Shown here: piece after piece, positions 35,720-45,834 of the stretch
How the letters are laid out: every line of letters begins with the position of its first letter
Numbering within the stretch: the first letter of the stretch is position 1
From: Drosophila pseudoobscura
Taxonomy: Eukaryota; Arthropoda; Insecta; Diptera; Drosophilidae
Reading direction: 5' to 3'
Length of the DNA: 64,000 nt
Assembly: GCF_009870125.1 (NCBI RefSeq)
Contig: NC_046683.1
Coordinates: forward strand, 24,022,129-24,086,128
Program-made: the position numbers and the translations under genes
Notes under the pieces: generated by a model
Told to the model about the DNA's origin: nothing
What the model saw: only the letters and a program-made list of their open reading frames with translations
Databases searched by the model: none

Positions 35720-35813
35720 AACCACATTTACACTCCCGCGACGGTTCATACACCCCCCATCCGGATAACTAAGGGCCATATTGGCCTATGCGTGGCCCCG
35801 CTGAGGGCCGTCC

Positions 35814-35832
35814 GGGTTAACCTAACCTAACC
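35814..35832 (+). repeat. LOA 3' tail of CCTAA repeats
   Basis: The element ends TTAACCTAACCTAACC next to the target duplication; read with the first bases of the duplication it gives three CCTAA units. LOA and I-type LINEs commonly end in short tandem repeats rather than poly(A). Confidence 0.8.
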
Positions 35833-35845
35833 TAATACGTTTGTT
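35833..35845 (+). repeat. Target site duplication, right copy (LOA insertion)
   Basis: TAATACGTTTGTT, identical to 30,491-30,503. Confidence 0.93.
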
Positions 35846-37320
35846 CCAGATATCACTGTACCTGTATCGTCCAAGCCTCCCTGGTTCTCCAAGTATTAAA
35901 AAATAATAAATCCCGTCTCTATAAAAAGTACCAGAAGTCGGGCTGTTGGTATTGCAAATTTATTCGCTAACTTTTTCCAAACAACGTACTCGTCTCATAT
36001 TTACAACGCATCCACTCCGTATCCGTACCAGCTACCTCAAGCTAACAGCATTTTTCTGCCCTTTTTCGAGAAAAGCGTTGTTCTGGAAAGTTTGTCATCT
36101 ATGGACATATCGTTTTCTGCGGGTCCAGATAAGGTAGCAAGTTGCATCTTAAAACATTGTGCCGAGTCCCTCTGCAAACCCTTAACCTTTCTCTTCAACC
36201 TTTCCTTGGAACAGTCTTGTCTCCCAGTAATTTCCGCTTCACAAAAAAGGTTCAAGATCAAACATTGAAAACTATCGTGGTATCGCAAAGCTTTCTGCCA
36301 TCCCGAAGCTTCTTGAGTTCCTGGTCACCCGGCAACTGCAACATCTTTGTTGCAGCTTGATATCTCCGTCGCAACACGGCTTTTTCAGACATCGTTCAAC
36401 ATCGACTAACCTTCTTGAGTTTTCTAACCTAATCCACCGTGGTTTTCAAATTGGTTTGCAGACGGATGTAGTTTTTACGGACTTCAGCAAGGATTTTGTC
36501 CTATCTCACTAACCGTACTCAACGTGTTTTGTTTTCTAACGTGTTGTCAAATACTGTTAATATTACTTCAGGTGTGCCACAGAGAAGTCATCTGGGCCCG
36601 CTTCTGTTTATTTTATTTGTGAATGACCTTCCTCAAGTTATAACATACTCTACTACACTAATGTATGCTGATGATGTCAAAATCTGTCTTTATTACTCTG
36701 ATTGGTATTAGCACACACGCCTTCAACTTGATCTAAGTGAACTACTATTGTGGTGTTCAACTAATCTTCCTTTTCTGAACCTTTCCAAATGCAAACTTAT
36801 AACATTTTACCGTCGCGCTCCTCATTTTGTCCCATATGTTCTAGGAAATCATGTCCTTGAGCGAATTTCGAGTTCAAATGACCTCGGAGTCCTTTTTGTA
36901 ACTGTAAATAAAGCTAAGGGTGTTTTAGCGTTCATCAAGCGTTGGTCCAGGGAGTTTGACGACCCGTACGTTACGAAACAACTGTACATCTCGTTGGTAC
37001 GTCCTATATTGGAGTATTGTTCTTGTGTGTGGAGCCCGCAGTATAAAGTTATTGAATCCGTGCAAAAGCAATTTTTAATTTTTGCCCATCGGAACTTTAA
37101 CTGGGACTCAGGTAGAATCTTGCCACCCTACCGGTCTAGGCTAAATCTTATTGACCTGCCGTCGTTGCACCATCGCAGAATATGCAATGGCGTAATGTTC
37201 GTGCAAAAGCTCCTTCTTGGGACTGTTGACTCCCAAACTCTCTTGGGTCAGATTGACTTGGCCGTTCCATCTAGACCTATCCGTAATTTTAGGCCTATCC
37301 GTCTACCCATATGTATGTAG
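35846..37320 (+). pseudogene. CR1 ORF2, reverse transcriptase half, broken
   Basis: Continuation of the CR1 ORF2 after the LOA insert. Several frameshifts break it between 35,846 and 36,490. An open stretch then carries the RT motifs S-G-V-P-Q-x-S-H-L-G-P-L-L-F (about 36,570) and Y-A-D-D-V (about 36,664). A TAG at about 36,709 and the frame at 36,748-37,320 cover the thumb and C-terminal part. The Gly after P-Q is replaced by Arg, an extra sign of decay. Confidence 0.78.
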
Positions 37321-37537
37321 GTCTAATTATGCTGATCATGAACCTTTTAGGGTTTTATGCCATAATTATAACTCCCTCTGTCAAACCCTATCCCCTGAAC
37401 TGTCTCTTAAACTAATTGCATGCAATATTTATAATCATTTAAATTTAGCTAACTTTTAACTTATCTTTTTCCGCCTTTAGTAACTAAGTACCATTATTAA
37501 CAGATAATTTGTTAATTAATAAATAAATAAATAAAAA

Positions 37538-38013
37538 GACGATCAACAATATTTGCATATAATTTAGAGAGATAACCCATACGAAAAGTTAAAAGATTAT
37601 AAACTTACAACCGTTACGTACGGTACAGCTTCAGCACCCTACCTAGCAACCAGGGTGCTTGTTGCAATATCAGATAATTGCAAAAATCGAGCAATTAGGG
37701 AAATCTTAATGAATGAATTTTATATGGACGACCTGATGACAGATGCCGACACGATACTGGATGCTAAAAAGCATGTAAAGGAAGTTACCCGGGAGTTTAA
37801 TAAGGTTGGGTTTAGCTTAAGAAAGTGGATAACAAATATCCCAGAAATTATAGAAGGCATTAGAGATGACCAAGAAAATAAAGTATTAACCATTGAGGAG
37901 AATGAATCCGTCAAAACATTAGGACTACAAGGGGAGCCGGTTAAGGACGAGTTTAGGTTCGATTTCCACTATGAACCAATTAAGAAAAATAACAAGAGAA
38001 TAGTATTATCTAC
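37538..38013 (+). pseudogene. Pol of element A, part 2: RT catalytic core
   Basis: The BEL A RT resumes exactly here after the CR1 insert. A TAG replaces a conserved Trp codon at about 37,567. The catalytic motif reads F-Y-M-D-D (about 37,717-37,731), a variant of the YVDD seen in elements B and C. The open frame 37,655-38,029 continues to the point where element B is inserted. Confidence 0.82.
38010..38013 (+). repeat. 4-bp target duplication of element B, left copy
   Basis: CTAC, matching 51,844-51,847. Removing element B with one copy restores the BEL A frame. Confidence 0.75.
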
Positions 38014-38650
38014 TGAACAAACCAAATGAATCTAATGATGTAGATTCACTTGATTCTGCTGATTGTCAATATGACAATCGTATGCTGAAAATGTAAATTT
38101 GTATGCTACCGGTTCATGTACCAGTAACAAATGGTCGCCGCAATCGGTACTTGAACAAATTGGGCTTCGAAGATGTGAATAAGTCAGAGTTTTCTTTCGT
38201 ACTGATTTTATTTGGTAAAATGCGAGGTTTATATACAAGTTCTATGAGTATAATTGTTTACTTAGGACATAAGGTATGTTTAATTAGTTCTGAGTATAAT
38301 ATTGCTAGGGAAATGTGTTATATATATTTAGAATAAGCAATTACTACAAATCCAACAGTGGAATATGACGGTCACAATGGTTATCATGCAGATGGTGTGA
38401 GATTTGACCACATGCAGGTCATCCAGAATGTGTTTAATGATAGTGTTGTAAATATCTTAACAGTGTATGTACACTAATGCTTGCAGCTGTCCGTTGTATA
38501 TTTATTTAGGTCATTAGTGCATGTCATATATTTATATTTAGAGCATATTATCGTTTATTCATTTAGGTGGCTGGGAAATCTTAACCTTTTATGGCTAGCT
38601 ATTTTTCTGGGTCTAATCATACGATTTTGTATTTTAATATAAATCGTACA
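38014..38650 (-). repeat. 3' LTR of element B
   Basis: A 637-bp LTR running from TGAACAAACCAAATG to AAATCGTACA in the plus-strand view. It aligns with 44,767-45,022 plus 51,548-51,843; the right copy lacks about 75 bp near 38,325-38,400 and carries scattered substitutions. Confidence 0.88.
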
Positions 38651-38677
38651 TCCTCCCGGCCGTTGAACATAGTATGC

Positions 38678-40520
38678 TCAACCATCATCAATATTGTTTG
38701 TGAATGGATGCCTTCGTGCGTTTTCTTTACTATCTGATGAGCTAAGTGTATGTCTCTGCTGAGAAGGGAGTCTTGTTGTGTACCACCTTTTAACCAGATG
38801 AATCATTACAATGATCATGATAAAAAGCAGTGCAATGTATATGGCAATATGATGATGATCAATGGTTTCAAGATTGTGGGGTAACTTGAAACTTTTAGGA
38901 GGTAGAAGATTCGTTTCCATTTGATACAGCTCCTTGTAGTTCAGCTTTTCATCGTTCCTTGAAACTTTATTTGTAGAACGTTCAGTTGATGTTTCGTTGA
39001 GGTTACTATCTCCGAAACGAGCGTATGATAACTGCAGAGTAGTTTCCAATGTGCTCTGACTTGTGACAGTCATTAGCGAATTCCGAATGATGCATCCAGG
39101 TTCGGCGATCAATATTCCTGAGCGTTGTAGCTTGATATCCGAAATGCCATCTGCATATACCGCTGACAGCTTTAATGATGACTTTGTTGCAAAAATCCAT
39201 CGATTTCTTTTATGCATGCTCAACCATAACAATGATTTTTTTGTGTTGACTAGGTGACATGATGAGTCCGTTGTATTGTGAAACATTTGTAATTCACAAC
39301 TTGTTTCGGCTGAGAACATTGTTTGTTTATTATAGCAAACAAAGTCATTGTTTTCTCTTTGATGACAGTTTTTAAATTCAGTCTCTGATAGTTCAACGAA
39401 TTCGTCACGGTGACTATTGATTGCCATATATGGTTTTTTTATTTCAAACATGCTTATCCCATTTTTATTTGGCACCGGAATTGATGTCAATTTGTATATT
39501 TCCAGTTCGTTTGCTGAGACTGATGGAAGTGTCACCTTGATAATTGCATGATCCTCTATTATAGTGCCTTCAGCTTTCATCACCTGGTAACACCATGAGC
39601 ATATTGTCGGGAGTTACTGGAAGTGATTTTCCTGGCCTTAAATGATCCCGTATCCGTTCCAGTTGTTCCTTGAGTTGTCGGGGTGATATTAGCATAGGGC
39701 TAATTGTATTGTGTCGGATATCTGTCAGACATTGATAATTTCTGCTTGCATTCGTTGAAGATTTGCAGATAATAGAGTCAACTCAGTAGACAATGTAATG
39801 TACCACTAAAAGGCGCTAAAATGATCAGCCCTTCAATTTGACTCGGTGATAAAATCCTCAATTCGACTTAATCGTTTGGAATTTGAGATTTCATCCCGTT
39901 TTGATTGATCACATTGATTTAGAGTCAATCAATGATGTTTGATTTTTAGGCAAGATTAGTAGGTGATCCTCGTTATCCTTAACCTTTGCTATAGTTTCCG
40001 ACATTTCACGGGCATATGTTGAGTCTAATACGCCAAATAGACTGCTTGCGATGTTTCCAATGATGTCCAGCGGTGCCCTTTGCCTCCGTGTTCTTGCTAT
40101 TAATGTATTTTCAGCTTGCAGGTCCTCTTCTATATGTTTGAAGTGCTGATACATACTGGTGCATGCGTCTACTAGTTGAAGTTGTGTGCATGGATGTCCA
40201 ATTTTTGTAGTCCCATGGTGAATGTGTTCATGTCTTTCCAATAGAGCTTTAAATTTTAGTAGACAATGATGGTCCAGTCAGTTGTCGCAAGTTGGCTGGT
40301 TCCAACTCTTTCAAAGTATATACCCGGTTTTAATCCAAACTGGGTTATGTTGATTGACTGTGCCATTGCTAACGGTAACAGCAACAACATTACAAGCATT
40401 GTCATGGTTAACGACAACTGTGTCCTTTTCCTAGGTTGTCTGTCCTCGGATGATTCTTCGTTTTCTGATGGATCATCTATCGGATGTTTATGTGTGGGTT
40501 CCTCTTCGTTAAATAGTGGA
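38678..40520 (-). pseudogene. Env remnant of element B (baculovirus F-like)
   Basis: On the minus strand an env gene starts near 40,450 within the tail of pol, with a hydrophobic signal-peptide-like run. It is followed, after a frame change, by a frame (40,241-39,909) with a basic furin-like site directly before a hydrophobic fusion-peptide-like segment. After a further broken gap, a 301-codon frame (39,583-38,678) has Cys-rich ectodomain sequence and a C-terminal transmembrane segment (about 38,860-38,790) with a short basic tail. At least two frame changes and stops make it non-functional. An env in a BEL element is known from the roo family. Confidence 0.75.
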
Positions 40521-43510
40521 GCTACATGTTGGATCTCTCGTTTGAAAATCCCCTTTGCCGTTTTTACTTCCACCACTCGTACAAAATTGTCCTTGCCTTG
40601 AAACAATCGAATGATTCTTCCTAGTGGCCATTGTAATACTGGTGTATTGTCTTCCTTTAGTATTACTTATGTTCCTTCCTTAATGTTAGCCGAAGACTTC
40701 CTCCACTTTTGACGCTGTTGCAACTGCTGAAGGTATTGGACCATTGTGTCCAGAATGAGTGCTTCAATTTTGAAACTGCTTGCCATCGATTTCCTAGCGT
40801 CTTTGGTTGCTCGGATGGCTCACTGTCAGCTTGTGCGGTTAACGGCTTTCCTATCCTGAAATTCCCTAGCGCTAATGCTGTTACGTCGTTTGAGTTGTCA
40901 GATATTGGTATTAATCGTCGAGAGTTTAATATGGCCTCTATTTCGACTATAACCGTTTCTAACTCCTCATAGGTTAAATTTTCCGTCGTCACATTTTTTA
41001 AGAGGAGATGTTTGGCAGATTTTACTGCAGCTTCCCATAAACCGCCGAAGTGTGGTGCGCGAGGAGGTATAAATTTAAATTGTACCCCTTTGTTGTTGCA
41101 CTCTCGTACAATGTGTTCCTTTGCCTTTTACGAGAATATGGCTACTTCTAACTCTTGAAGTTTGTTCCTGGCTCCTACGAAGTTCGTAGCATTGTCGCAA
41201 TGGAGCACTTGACATTTTCCTCGACGAGAGATGAACCGCCGAAGTTCCGCTAAAAATGCTTCTGTGGTCAGATCACTGACAAGCTCTAGATGTCGCGAAA
41301 CAACAAAATATAGCTATGTACGCTGTATTAGGCTTCTTTCCTCGAATTGTATAGTGGATTTTGAATGGTCCACAGTAGTCAACACCAGAATTGAGGAATG
41401 GCCGTGCTTGGGTGACTCGAAGAGGTGGCAGATTTCCCATGATTTGTTCTAGTAGTTTGGGCTTGGCTCTAGTGCATTTCACGCAGTTTTGCACAATACT
41501 TCTGGCCATGTTTTTCCCTTTGAGTATCCAGTACTGTTGTCGTGATGCTGTCAGCCATGCCTGGGGACCGCAATGCATGTTTTCCTTGTTTATCTTACCA
41601 AGGATCAACTTCACAATTGGATCGTTGTAGGGCAGAAGCATTGGGTGTTTGGCGTCAAATGAAATATTTGCCGCTTCCAGTCGACCACCTACTCGTAAGA
41701 TTCCCTCCTGATCCATGAATGGTGTTAGAGAGTTTATTGAATTTCTCTTTTGTGTTTCCTTATGATTTGTTAAGTGACGTATGTCTTCTTTGAAGTCATT
41801 CTGTTGTATGTTACGTATGACAATTTTCTGAGCTTCTTTCATCTCATTGAATTGGACAGTCTTGCTTGTGTGCGTTTTCCTTCCTCGAAAACGCATCATG
41901 TACGCTACTATTCTCAATAGCTTGTTGTATGAGTTGTTGTGCTTTATTTTGTATATTAAGTCATCCTCCTGAGTGATAGTCATAATTGATGACTGACCAA
42001 TCTTTTGGGGATTTGTACTCATCAATTCCTCTTTTGTAGCCACAAATGATGGTGGCCATGTAGATGTTGGGCCGTGTAAAAATAGTGGTCCATAAAACCA
42101 CATGCTATGTTTTGCGAACTTCGTCGCCGTCATTCCTCTGGAGAGTACATATGCTGCATTATTTTCGGATGAGACATGCCTCCACTGTCTTTGTATGGTC
42201 AATTCTTGAATCGTAGCTATTCTTGTAGCTACGAATTTGTCTCGGATGGATGACGAGCAGTTAATCCATGACAATACGATCCTTGAGTCAAACCAAAAGA
42301 AGGTTGATGCATCTTCCATTGATAACTCTTCCTTTAGTTTTGCTGTCAATTGAGCACCTAACACCGCCGCTTTTGGTTCCAAGCGGGGTAATGTTATTGC
42401 ATTGATGGGCGCTAAATGTGATTTGGCACATAGCCATTGAATCGTTGCCCGCTTATCCTTATGTATTGCTCGGATATATACTGCAGCTCCAAATGCTTTC
42501 TCCGATGCGTCAACAAAGGTGTGTATCTCTGATGATATCGGAATTTGTCCCTGGAATATATGACGTGGTACCTGTATGGAGTTTAATAATTTTCACTCCT
42601 CCCTGTACCTTTTCCATTCCTCCTGGAGATGAACTGGAAGCGTTTCTTTGTAGTCAAAACCTTCTTTTGTGAGATGCTGCATAAAGATTTTTGCTTTCAT
42701 AACAACAGGTGCAAACAATCCAAGCGGGTCGAAGATCCTAAAAATTTCGGATACGACATCTCTTCTGGATATTGTTTCCTTGGTGGCAATCTCCGTTTTT
42801 CCACAGAAATGGTCGGATTTAGGCATCCACGTGATTCCCAGGGTCTTCACGCTGCAGTCTTCATACGTGGTATCCGCCAGTTGTACATTTGGAATCATGT
42901 CTTCCTTCGGAATGCTCTGTAGTATGTGCACGTTGTTTGTGCACCATTTTCTCAGCTTAAATCCAGAAATTTGTAGGAGTTGGTTAAGTTCCTTCTGTTT
43001 CTGGAGGGCGTCTGGTATGGTATCTGCTCCTGTTAAGCAATCATCAACATAGAAATCCTTTTCTAGTGCAGCAGCTCCAGCCGGGTATTCTCTCTTGCCC
43101 TTTTGAGCAAGATATTGTAGGCATTTTGTGGCTAAATATGGAGCTGTCTTAGTTGCATATGTTACAGTTTTGAGTCTGTAATATCTCAGATCTTCTGATA
43201 GATCATTTCGCCATACAATTGTTTGATAGTACTGGTCCTCAGGATTGACCCAGATCTGACGATACATTTTTTCGATGTCTGCCGTAAATACATATTTGTG
43301 CATCCGGAATCGAAGCAATATTGAAAATATCGAACTTTGCAAAGTCGGACCTTTATGCATCAAATCGTTGAGTGATTTGCCGGACGACGTAACAGCAGAA
43401 GCATCAAAGACAACTCTCAATTTTGTTGTAGAGCTGTCAGGTTTCATCGCACAGTGATGTGGAATAAAATAGTGTGATCGTGCTATTTCCTTAGTGTGCA
43501 TTTCCTTCAT
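40256..43510 (-). pseudogene. Pol of element B: RT, RNase H, integrase; frameshifted
   Basis: RT frame 43,510-42,593 has L-R-V-V-F-D-A-S, T-A-D-I-E-K-M-Y and the catalytic F-Y-V-D-D (about 43,040). The next frame, 42,382-41,273, covers RNase H, the H2C2 integrase finger and the first integrase Asp (D-Y-C-G-P). Integrase continues in other frames through the second Asp and the Glu region (about 41,270-40,990), and its C-terminal part is at 40,992-40,663 and 40,606-40,400. Stops near 42,595 and 41,273 and frame changes break it. Confidence 0.82.
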
Positions 43511-43531
43511 ATGCTTAGCACACTTTTGTTA

Positions 43532-44247
43532 CTAAAACGATCCTGTAACATATTCCATGCTGTAATGTAGTTTCCTTCTGTTAACGAAAGGTGGCGTATT
43601 AAATTTTCTGCAACTCCCGTTACATTGGTCATTCAAATACCACATCTTTTGTATGACAGGTACTGATGATTCATAAATCATTTTCTTAAAAATGTCATGG
43701 AATTGTTGCCATTTAAGGTAATCTCCATTAAATTTTGGAATGGCAAACTTTGGCAATGGTAATGCGTTATTAACATGAGGGCAGCGATGACTTGCTGAAC
43801 AGAGTCTGATTCAGTCATTATTTGGACTGATAACACTGCGTCTTCAGCTGCTATGTAATTTTTATTGTTATACCCCATTTTTACAGGGTCTGTACATTTT
43901 TTGTGAATTTGAATGTGGATTGTTCTTATCTCATCCCAATATTTTATGATTATTGGTTTGAAGTCCTTTCGCGTCTCATTCGCCATTCTGTTCATGATGC
44001 GCTCTAGACTTTCAAGCAGCACCTTTTGTTCTCGAATCATGGGCCCTATTTCATGCTCATCCTCCAAAGAAATTATCGATCCTGCGTCTATCTCCATTTC
44101 GATTGAAGATAGTTGTTTGGTTAATTCGCCTTTGTATTTTACGACTAAATCTCTTATTTGTTTAAAATAGTCATTGGCGAAATAATTATGTTCAAATTCT
44201 GAGCCTTGAACTATTTTTTTAATATTAGTTTCCTCTTTTGAAAACAT
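43532..44247 (-). pseudogene. Gag of element B, N-terminal part, deleted downstream
   Basis: Helical N-terminal gag (44,247-43,678, 189 codons), then after a frame change the beginning of the DUF1759-type domain (43,756-43,532, with the P-K-F-N-G-D-Y-x-x-W start). The domain is cut short. The RT start follows within about 25 bp, so the second half of gag, the zinc knuckle and the protease were deleted. Confidence 0.8.
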
Positions 44248-44750
44248 ATCCTAAAGATTCATTAGGTTCTTAATGCGGGATTTAAAATATTCTGGTTTCT
44301 GCTTCCTTTCAGCAGAATCCTTTTTATAATTTCGTGCCAGGCTCTGAATCTCTTCGCCTGTGGCAAGCTGCCTGTCTAGCATAACAATAATGCTTGATGA
44401 TGCCATTTTATTTTATTTATTTTAATACTTTGACCCGATGGAGGTAATTTATTTGTCACTATAACTGGTTGTGCCTCTACTCACAACCACGAAGATGGTC
44501 AAAGTATCTCAATAAATATTTATGACACTGGAATTCTTGTTTCCAATTCCATCTTAGTTGACTGTGTTGGTTGAGTTAGATCCAAATAACACCAATTAAG
44601 TTTTCCTTCACCGAAGTTTTGAAATCACAACTCTGGGTGTTGTATGTTGTATGTGTGTAAATTGGTCGCCAAGTTGACCAATTATGTAGGATTTTCCAAC
44701 TAAATCCAAGTTCCAAACAACAATCCAGATGAACGGTTAAGTGTCCAAAA
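44248..44750 (-). other. 5' leader of element B
   Basis: Untranslated leader between the primer site and gag, with no clear ORF apart from a possible short upstream start near 44,405 (minus strand). Confidence 0.55.
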
Positions 44751-44764
44751 GTCGGGGGTCACCA
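44751..44764 (-). other. Primer binding site of element B
   Basis: Read on the minus strand, TGGTGACCCCCGAC lies two bases inside the 5' LTR (which begins at 44,767). Confidence 0.6.
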
Positions 44765-44766
44765 AA

Positions 44767-45022
44767 TGAACAAATCAAATGAATCTGATGATGTAGATTT
44801 ACTTGATTCTGCTGATTGTCAATATGACAATCGTATGCTGAAAATGTAAATTTGTATGCTACCGGTTCATGTGCCAGTAACAAATGGTCGCCGCAATCGG
44901 TACTTGAACAAATTGGGCTTCGAAGATGTGAATACGTCAGAGTTTTCTTTCGTACTGATTTTATTTGGTAAAATGCGAGGTTTATATACAAGTTCTATGA
45001 GTATAATTGTTTACTTAGGATA
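44767..45022 (-). repeat. 5' LTR of element B, inner part
   Basis: Matches 38,014-38,270 and is interrupted at 45,022 by element C. Confidence 0.87.
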
Positions 45023-45326
45023 TTAGAAGAGTTTTTCTAATTAATTACCGAAAACTTTGGGTGGCTGTAATTTAAATTATTCATTTGGCGGGGCGAAAAA
45101 CTTGATACGCTCGATCTATTTCAAGGTTGGCGAACAACTATATTTTCTTCACAATTCAAATCTCTTACTCTAGCTATCCTACGGTGGCAAAGCGGGGCGA
45201 ATTCGCCAAGAGCGAGAGAGCGAGCTTTTATTGGGCTCCCACTTTGCCCTAGCCTAACTTACACTAGACTTCATAATTCAGATCAATAACTAATAATCGC
45301 CGCCATGGATGGAAGGCCACGCAACA
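45023..45326 (-). repeat. 3' LTR of element C
   Basis: Matches 51,245-51,547. The outermost eight bases present in the right copy (TGAAAAAA) are missing or changed here, so the target duplication cannot be identified. Confidence 0.88.
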
Positions 45327-45354
45327 CCGGCCCCGTTGAACGCCTGCATCGGCT

Positions 45355-45828
45355 TCAACACATTGGGAGCGGCGCTAATTTGTGTATGGGCCGCCGAAAA
45401 ACCGCTCCAGTGCTAGTCCTTATTTCGACGACCCTGACCATGCCGTCCTCTCCTGCGTGCGTGGCTATGACCCTCCCTACGAGCCACTCCTGAGGCGGCA
45501 GATTGTCCTCGGCCACGATGACGAGGTCTCCTTCCTCGAGGTTCGGTTGCTGCTGGTGCCATTTGCCCCGAATTTGCAGCCCCAGGACATATTCGCGGGA
45601 CCATCGCTGCCAAAACGCTTGCCTGACTGACGAGACAAGTCGCCATCGCCGCAAGCAACTGATACTCTCCTGGTCCGGAGTCCGCAGTGCTGGGGGGGCG
45701 ATGAGCGACCCGCCTGTCAGCAGGTGCCCGGGTGTTAGGGCCTCGCCGTCGCTTGGATCTTGGCTGATGGCTCCCAGCGGCCTCGAGTTCATTATGGCCT
45801 CGATGCCGACGAGGACTGTGGCGAGCAC
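45355..45828 (-). pseudogene. Integrase C-terminal part of element C (DUF5641-type)
   Basis: Frame of 157 codons on the minus strand with an I-E-A-I-M-N-S-R-P-L stretch, an L-T-P-G-H-L-L-x-G stretch and the Trp-rich, basic C-terminal domain typical of BEL integrases. It is separated from the main pol frame by a frame change at about 45,835. Confidence 0.82.
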
Positions 45829-45834
45829 TTCGGC

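Larger units (their letters stand above)
30504..35832 (+). mobile_element. LOA-clade LINE, near full length, inside the CR1 LINE
   Basis: A 5.3-kb non-LTR element flanked by the perfect 13-bp duplication. It has a 5' leader with an HDV-like ribozyme fold starting at its first base, an ORF1 with a nucleic-acid-binding region, and a long ORF2 with endonuclease, RT, RNase H and a C-terminal zinc knuckle. The 3' end has a short (CCTAA)-type tail instead of poly(A). RNase H plus this layout points to the LOA clade (the TRIM, Bilbo and Baggins relatives). The insert is young: the duplication is perfect and ORF2 carries a single stop. Confidence 0.9.
28047..37537 (+). mobile_element. CR1-clade LINE inserted in BEL element A
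   Basis: A plus-strand non-LTR retrotransposon with a zinc-finger ORF1, an APE endonuclease and an RT ending in an (ATAA)n-type tail at about 37,515-37,537. Excising 28,047-37,537 restores the BEL A RT reading frame exactly, so both ends are known. No target duplication is visible. It starts with pyrimidine-rich leader sequence and is itself interrupted at 30,504-35,832 by the LOA element. Clade assignment rests on the PHD-like ORF1, the RT motifs and the short tandem tail. Confidence 0.82.

Noticed and set aside
36496..37320. RT frames considered as a separate LINE
   Set aside because: They belong to the CR1 element: the 13-bp duplication around the LOA insert joins them to the endonuclease half.
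44737..44991. 84-codon minus-strand frame near 44,800, also seen at 38,032-38,238
   Set aside because: It lies inside the LTR of element B and is repeated only because the LTR is.
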